A stretch of DNA of 9,349 bases from the NCBI GenBank assembly GCA_003249625.1, contig QKII01000140.1:1-9349 (forward strand), read 5' to 3'. Shown here one piece after another: positions 6,656-9,349 of the stretch. The notes beneath the pieces are model-generated. The model made no database searches and was not told the DNA's origin. It saw nothing but the letters and a program-made list of their open reading frames with translations. The stretch's first letter is position 1. Every line of letters starts with the position of its first letter. The DNA comes from Propionivibrio sp. Lineage in GTDB: Bacteria > Pseudomonadota > Gammaproteobacteria > Burkholderiales > Rhodocyclaceae. A program made the position numbers and the translations under genes.

Positions 6656-7582
6656 ATGCAATCACCCCGTCCGCGCATCTTCCTGAAACTCGTTTTAACC
6701 GCCTTCTTCTGGGGCGGAACGTGGATTGCCGGCCGCTCGGCGGTCCAGGAAATGGCCCCGCTTGCGGTCGCCAGTTGGCGTTTCCTGGCAGCCACACTGG
6801 TTCTCGGCGTGCTGCTTTACCGGACTGAGGGAATCCCGCGCTGGTCAGCAAGGGAATGGGGCATCCTCAGCGGCCTCGGTCTTACCGGCGTGTTCTGCTA
6901 CAACGTTTTCTTCCTCTACGGTCTGCAGGATGTCGAAGCCGGCCGCGGCGCCCTCGTGGTCGCCTTCATCCCGGCCATCATCGCGCTGGCCGATTGGCTG
7001 GTGTTCCGGCTGCCGATGCCACCGTTCAAGGCAGTGGGCGTGCTCCTGGCGATGCTCGGCTGCCTGCTGGTGGTCACGCAGGGAAATCCGGGTCGGTTGC
7101 TTACCGGCGAGATCGGTCATGGGGAAGTGTTGTTGCTTGGCACGGCGCTGTCGTGGACGGCCTACACGCTGATAAACCGAAAGATAAGCGCGCATTTCTC
7201 GCCGCTGGCGATGACTTTTGGTGGCTGCTTGGTCGGATGGATCATGCTGACCCTCGGGGCGGCAATCACCGGTTCGCTGTTCGATTTCTCCGCCACGAGC
7301 TGGCGCGCGCCGCTCAGTATCGGCTTTCTCGGCGTCTTCGGAACAGCGGTGGCCTTCACCTGGTACTCTGAAGCCATCGGCCATATCGGCAGTACACGCG
7401 CCGCGGCCTTCATCAATCTTGTCCCGATATTTGCTGTGCTGCTTGGGGCTGTGCTTCTCGATGAGCGCCTGGGCGGCGGTGTGCTGTTTGGCGGGGCAGC
7501 GGTCATCGCCGGAGTGATGATGACGCATCGTGCCGGCAAACCCGTGGCCGATCGATTGCTGCAACCCGGGCGGGCGCTGTAA
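6656..7582 (+). CDS. EamA-family (DMT superfamily) membrane transporter
   Basis: The 308-residue product is strongly hydrophobic with about ten membrane segments arranged as two EamA repeats (roughly residues 8-140 and 153-287). The first repeat opens with LKLVLTAFFWGGTWIAGR and contains SWRFLAATLVLG; the second opens with GEVLLLGTALSWTAYTLINRK and ends LVPIFAVLLGAVLLDERLGG, with the conserved Glu of the last repeat. Members export amino acids, metabolites or other small solutes across the inner membrane; the substrate cannot be predicted. The ATG at 6656 lies just before the first membrane helix; extending upstream to a TTG at 6551 would overlap yajD and add 35 residues without family character. 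No ribosome binding site is obvious. The gene is divergent from yajD, and the crotonase gene follows 35 nt downstream. Confidence 0.9.
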   Translation: MQSPRPRIFLKLVLTAFFWGGTWIAGRSAVQEMAPLAVASWRFLAATLVLGVLLYRTEGIPRWSAREWGILSGLGLTGVFCYNVFFLYGLQDVEAGRGALVVAFIPAIIALADWLVFRLPMPPFKAVGVLLAMLGCLLVVTQGNPGRLLTGEIGHGEVLLLGTALSWTAYTLINRKISAHFSPLAMTFGGCLVGWIMLTLGAAITGSLFDFSATSWRAPLSIGFLGVFGTAVAFTWYSEAIGHIGSTRAAAFINLVPIFAVLLGAVLLDERLGGGVLFGGAAVIAGVMMTHRAGKPVADRLLQPGRAL

Positions 7583-7585
7583 ACT
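7556..7585 (+). promoter_or_regulatory. Possible weak promoter of the enoyl-CoA hydratase gene
   Basis: TTGCTG (7556-7561) and TAAACT (7580-7585), 18 bases apart, give weak matches to sigma70 elements and overlap the end of the EamA gene, with the -10 about 32 bases before the ATG. The alternative is read-through from the EamA promoter. Confidence 0.25.
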
Positions 7586-7617
7586 CCCCGCTTTTCCGGC
7601 ACACGGACCCGGTTCCC

Positions 7618-8403
7618 ATGTACCAGTCGATAATCACCGAGATCGACGACGGCGTTGGCATTCTGACGCTGAATCGTCCGGACAGACACAACGCCCTCGA
7701 CAAAACGCTCGTCGCCGAAACTACTGCGGCACTCCTCGAATTCGAAGGCGATTCGCGCATTCGTGCCATCGTTCTCTCGTCTTCGGGGAAAAGTTTCTGC
7801 GCCGGTATCGACCCCGCCTGGATTCGCGAGGCAATCACCGGTTCGCCCGAAGAGAACCTGCAAAGCAACCGCGATCTGGGACGGTTGCTGACTACGCTCA
7901 GTACCTTATCGAAGCCGACGATTGCCCGTGTACATGGGCCGGCCAGCGGGATTGGCGTCGGACTGGTCGCCGCCTGCGACATTGCCTTCTCGACCTACGA
8001 CGCTTCCTTTGTACTGAACGAGGTCAAGTACGGCCTGTTGCCGGCAATCGCCACCCCTTATCTCATCGCCGCCATTGGCGAAAGGCATGCCCGTTACTAC
8101 ATGCTTACCGCCGAGCGTTTTTCCGGAACGGAAGCCTACCGTATCGGCTTGGTGCACGAAATGGCGCCCGGCGAAGAGCAACTCGACGAGGCCATCGGCG
8201 AAACACTGGAGACCTTGTTAAAAAACAGCCCGAATGCCCTGAGCACCTGCAAGGCACTGGTTAACGCGATCAGCGGGCAGCCAATCGACGAAACAACCAT
8301 CGAGGAAACGGCGCAAAGCGCGACCGTCATACAATCGAGTTCCGAAGGCCGAGAGGGGATGCAGGCGCTGGTGGAAAAGCGCAAGCCGGAGTGGGCCGGC
8401 TAA
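7618..8403 (+). CDS. Enoyl-CoA hydratase/isomerase (crotonase) family, methylglutaconyl-CoA hydratase-like
   Basis: The 261-residue protein has the crotonase fold: the N-terminal ILTLNRPDRHNAL, the first oxyanion-hole segment SFCAGIDPAW (C61 to W68), the second GPASGIGVGLVAACDIAF, and a C-terminal SSEGREGMQALVEKRKPEW that closes the trimer. Of the two catalytic glutamates of rat crotonase (E144 and E164), the first is replaced by G115 and the second is kept as E135 (LNEVKYG). From memory, GVGLVAACDIA together with LPA..TPY..AAIGERHARYYMLTAERF resembles bacterial methylglutaconyl-CoA hydratases (LiuC) of leucine/isovalerate breakdown. However, the usual GGG before VGL is SGI here, and no other liu gene is in the window, so the exact substrate is open. 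It follows the EamA gene by 35 nt, has no clear ribosome binding site, and ends 19 nt before a convergent gene. Confidence 0.88.
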   Translation: MYQSIITEIDDGVGILTLNRPDRHNALDKTLVAETTAALLEFEGDSRIRAIVLSSSGKSFCAGIDPAWIREAITGSPEENLQSNRDLGRLLTTLSTLSKPTIARVHGPASGIGVGLVAACDIAFSTYDASFVLNEVKYGLLPAIATPYLIAAIGERHARYYMLTAERFSGTEAYRIGLVHEMAPGEEQLDEAIGETLETLLKNSPNALSTCKALVNAISGQPIDETTIEETAQSATVIQSSSEGREGMQALVEKRKPEWAG

Positions 8404-8422
8404 CCACCGGGAATGCCGCCTG

Positions 8423-9349
8423 TCAGGCAGAGACAAAAAGCCGTTCTTCCTGCAGATTCTGTTCGATCCGTGCCCGGATATCCGCCAGAGGCAATCCCAG
8501 CGAAAGATGCCTGTCCAGCGCCTTCAGCAAGGGCAGCACCTGCAAACCGGCCGCGACAACCTGTTCCGTCGGCATCGCATCGGCTCCGCCCCGCAAGGCG
8601 AGAAACAACGAAGCAATCGCCTTGTCCTGGCAATGCAAGGGGCAACCCGGACGCGACTCCGCGCTAACGGTATTGCCGCCGCAAATCTGTGCTTGCACGA
8701 GACGCTGCTGTGCCAGCGCAAGCAACTCGGCGCCACGCGCCACCTTGTCTTCCGACGTGCTGGCGACACCTGCGCTGGCAGTCAGCTTGACTTTCTGACC
8801 CTGAATGGTGATCTGCCCACTGGCCAGACTCTTGCACACGCGCTTTGCGAAACGTGAACCGTGCCGCAGATCGACGCCGTGCGAAATGATCGCCAGATGT
8901 TTGCCCTCAATCTGCCCAAACTGATCATGCGAATCGACCTTTGCCGACAACAAGCCGGCAATACGCTCCGGCACGGCCTTCCCGAAACGGGATACCAACT
9001 CGTCGAGGCGATCGATCCCAAATACGATCAGGCACGTCTTCTCTTCGTCCGTAGGTGAAAAAGAAAGCGCTGAGACTGCCGCGGCGAACTCCTTGCGCCC
9101 AAGCAATCTTGGCGACTGCGGCGTGATGTCCGCCGGCTCGACCACGGGTGAAATCAGGCGGGACAACTCGGCAATCAGCGCCGCCTTGCCCATCGACTTG
9201 GAAACGCAACCGGCGACGCCTGGCCAGTTCGGCAGATCGGCCACTGCCGGGTTTTCCAGATCGGAAACGATGAGAACGAACGGGACAGCCTTGACCCGCC
9301 GCACAGCGCTTGCCCTGATCCGCCCGAGCAACTCGCGCGCCTCGAGCTT
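8423..9349 (-). CDS. Receiver-like/degenerate GGDEF signalling protein, 5'-truncated by the window
   Basis: The reverse frame stays open to the right edge (codons KLEARE before the first possible TTG start at 9331), so the N-terminus is outside the window. What is visible begins with the second half of a receiver-like domain: strand PFVLIVSDLEN, then GVAGCVSKSMGKAAL with a Lys where receiver domains keep theirs. A GGDEF-like domain follows (LLGRKEF to about GGNTVS). It keeps the fold (GIDRLDELVSRFG, VKLTASAGVAS), but the signature loop reads EGKHL (8894-8908) in place of GGDEF, and the first metal-binding Asp is Gly (GID, 9011-9019). It should therefore not make c-di-GMP. A helical C-terminal extension of about 80 residues, with two cysteines in RPGCPLHCQDK, ends the protein. 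A likely role is a signalling adaptor or nucleotide sensor; the partner is unknown. It is convergent with the crotonase gene. Confidence 0.8.
   Translation of the reverse strand, partial: KLEARELLGRIRASAVRRVKAVPFVLIVSDLENPAVADLPNWPGVAGCVSKSMGKAALIAELSRLISPVVEPADITPQSPRLLGRKEFAAAVSALSFSPTDEEKTCLIVFGIDRLDELVSRFGKAVPERIAGLLSAKVDSHDQFGQIEGKHLAIISHGVDLRHGSRFAKRVCKSLASGQITIQGQKVKLTASAGVASTSEDKVARGAELLALAQQRLVQAQICGGNTVSAESRPGCPLHCQDKAIASLFLALRGGADAMPTEQVVAAGLQVLPLLKALDRHLSLGLPLADIRARIEQNLQEERLFVSA

Noticed and set aside
6845..7564. Long minus-strand open frames opposite the EamA gene
   Set aside because: The composition (many Arg, Gln, His) is typical of antisense shadow, and the plus strand encodes an evident transporter.
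8418..8428. Small inverted repeat GCCT-GTC-AGGC between the crotonase and GGDEF genes as a terminator
   Set aside because: Only a 4-bp stem and no T run; too weak to call.

Overview
The window is high-GC DNA (roughly 60-65% by eye), densely coded and with no mobile elements. It most resembles a betaproteobacterial chromosome. The argS - SPOR - dsbA - SDR order, the style of the proteins and an ubiquinone pathway with the oxygen-independent UbiU/V/T proteins suggest a facultatively anaerobic, respiring bacterium, perhaps of the Rhodocyclales. That placement is an inference and was not tested by any search.

Left block (1-3687, all +): the 3' part of argS (arginyl-tRNA synthetase; its start lies outside the window), a single-pass membrane protein with a C-terminal SPOR (peptidoglycan-binding) domain, a periplasmic DsbA-type thiol oxidoreductase, and a cytoplasmic short-chain dehydrogenase/reductase with a GTG start. 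Gaps are 25, 6 and 6 nt, so they look co-transcribed. SPOR protein and DsbA both act at the cell envelope.

Central block (3688-6167, +): the most informative part. ubiU, ubiV and ubiT lie in one tight operon (gaps of 4 and 2 nt). Their products form the oxygen-independent ubiquinone system: UbiU and UbiV are U32-family [4Fe-4S] proteins needed for ring hydroxylation without O2, and UbiT is an SCP2-domain lipid-binding accessory factor. All eight iron-sulfur cysteines expected from E. coli UbiU and UbiV are present with the same spacing. Just upstream is a near-perfect FNR/Anr box (TTGAT-N4-ATCAT) correctly placed, about -40.5, in front of a TATACT -10 element. This predicts that the operon is switched on when oxygen falls. 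A perfect 12-bp inverted repeat closes the operon at the end of ubiT.

Right block (6171-9349): a convergent YajD-type HNH protein (-), a divergent EamA-family transporter (+), a crotonase-fold enoyl-CoA hydratase resembling methylglutaconyl-CoA hydratases (+), and, convergent at the right edge, a signalling protein (-) with the end of a receiver-like domain and a GGDEF domain whose catalytic motif is degenerate. The 5' end of this last gene lies beyond the window.

No stretch over 300 bases is without a gene, and I saw no tRNA, rRNA, CRISPR array, insertion sequence or attachment site. The ubiUVT operon with its FNR-type promoter is the standout system; its proteins are already known, but the three-gene arrangement and the promoter architecture deserve attention.
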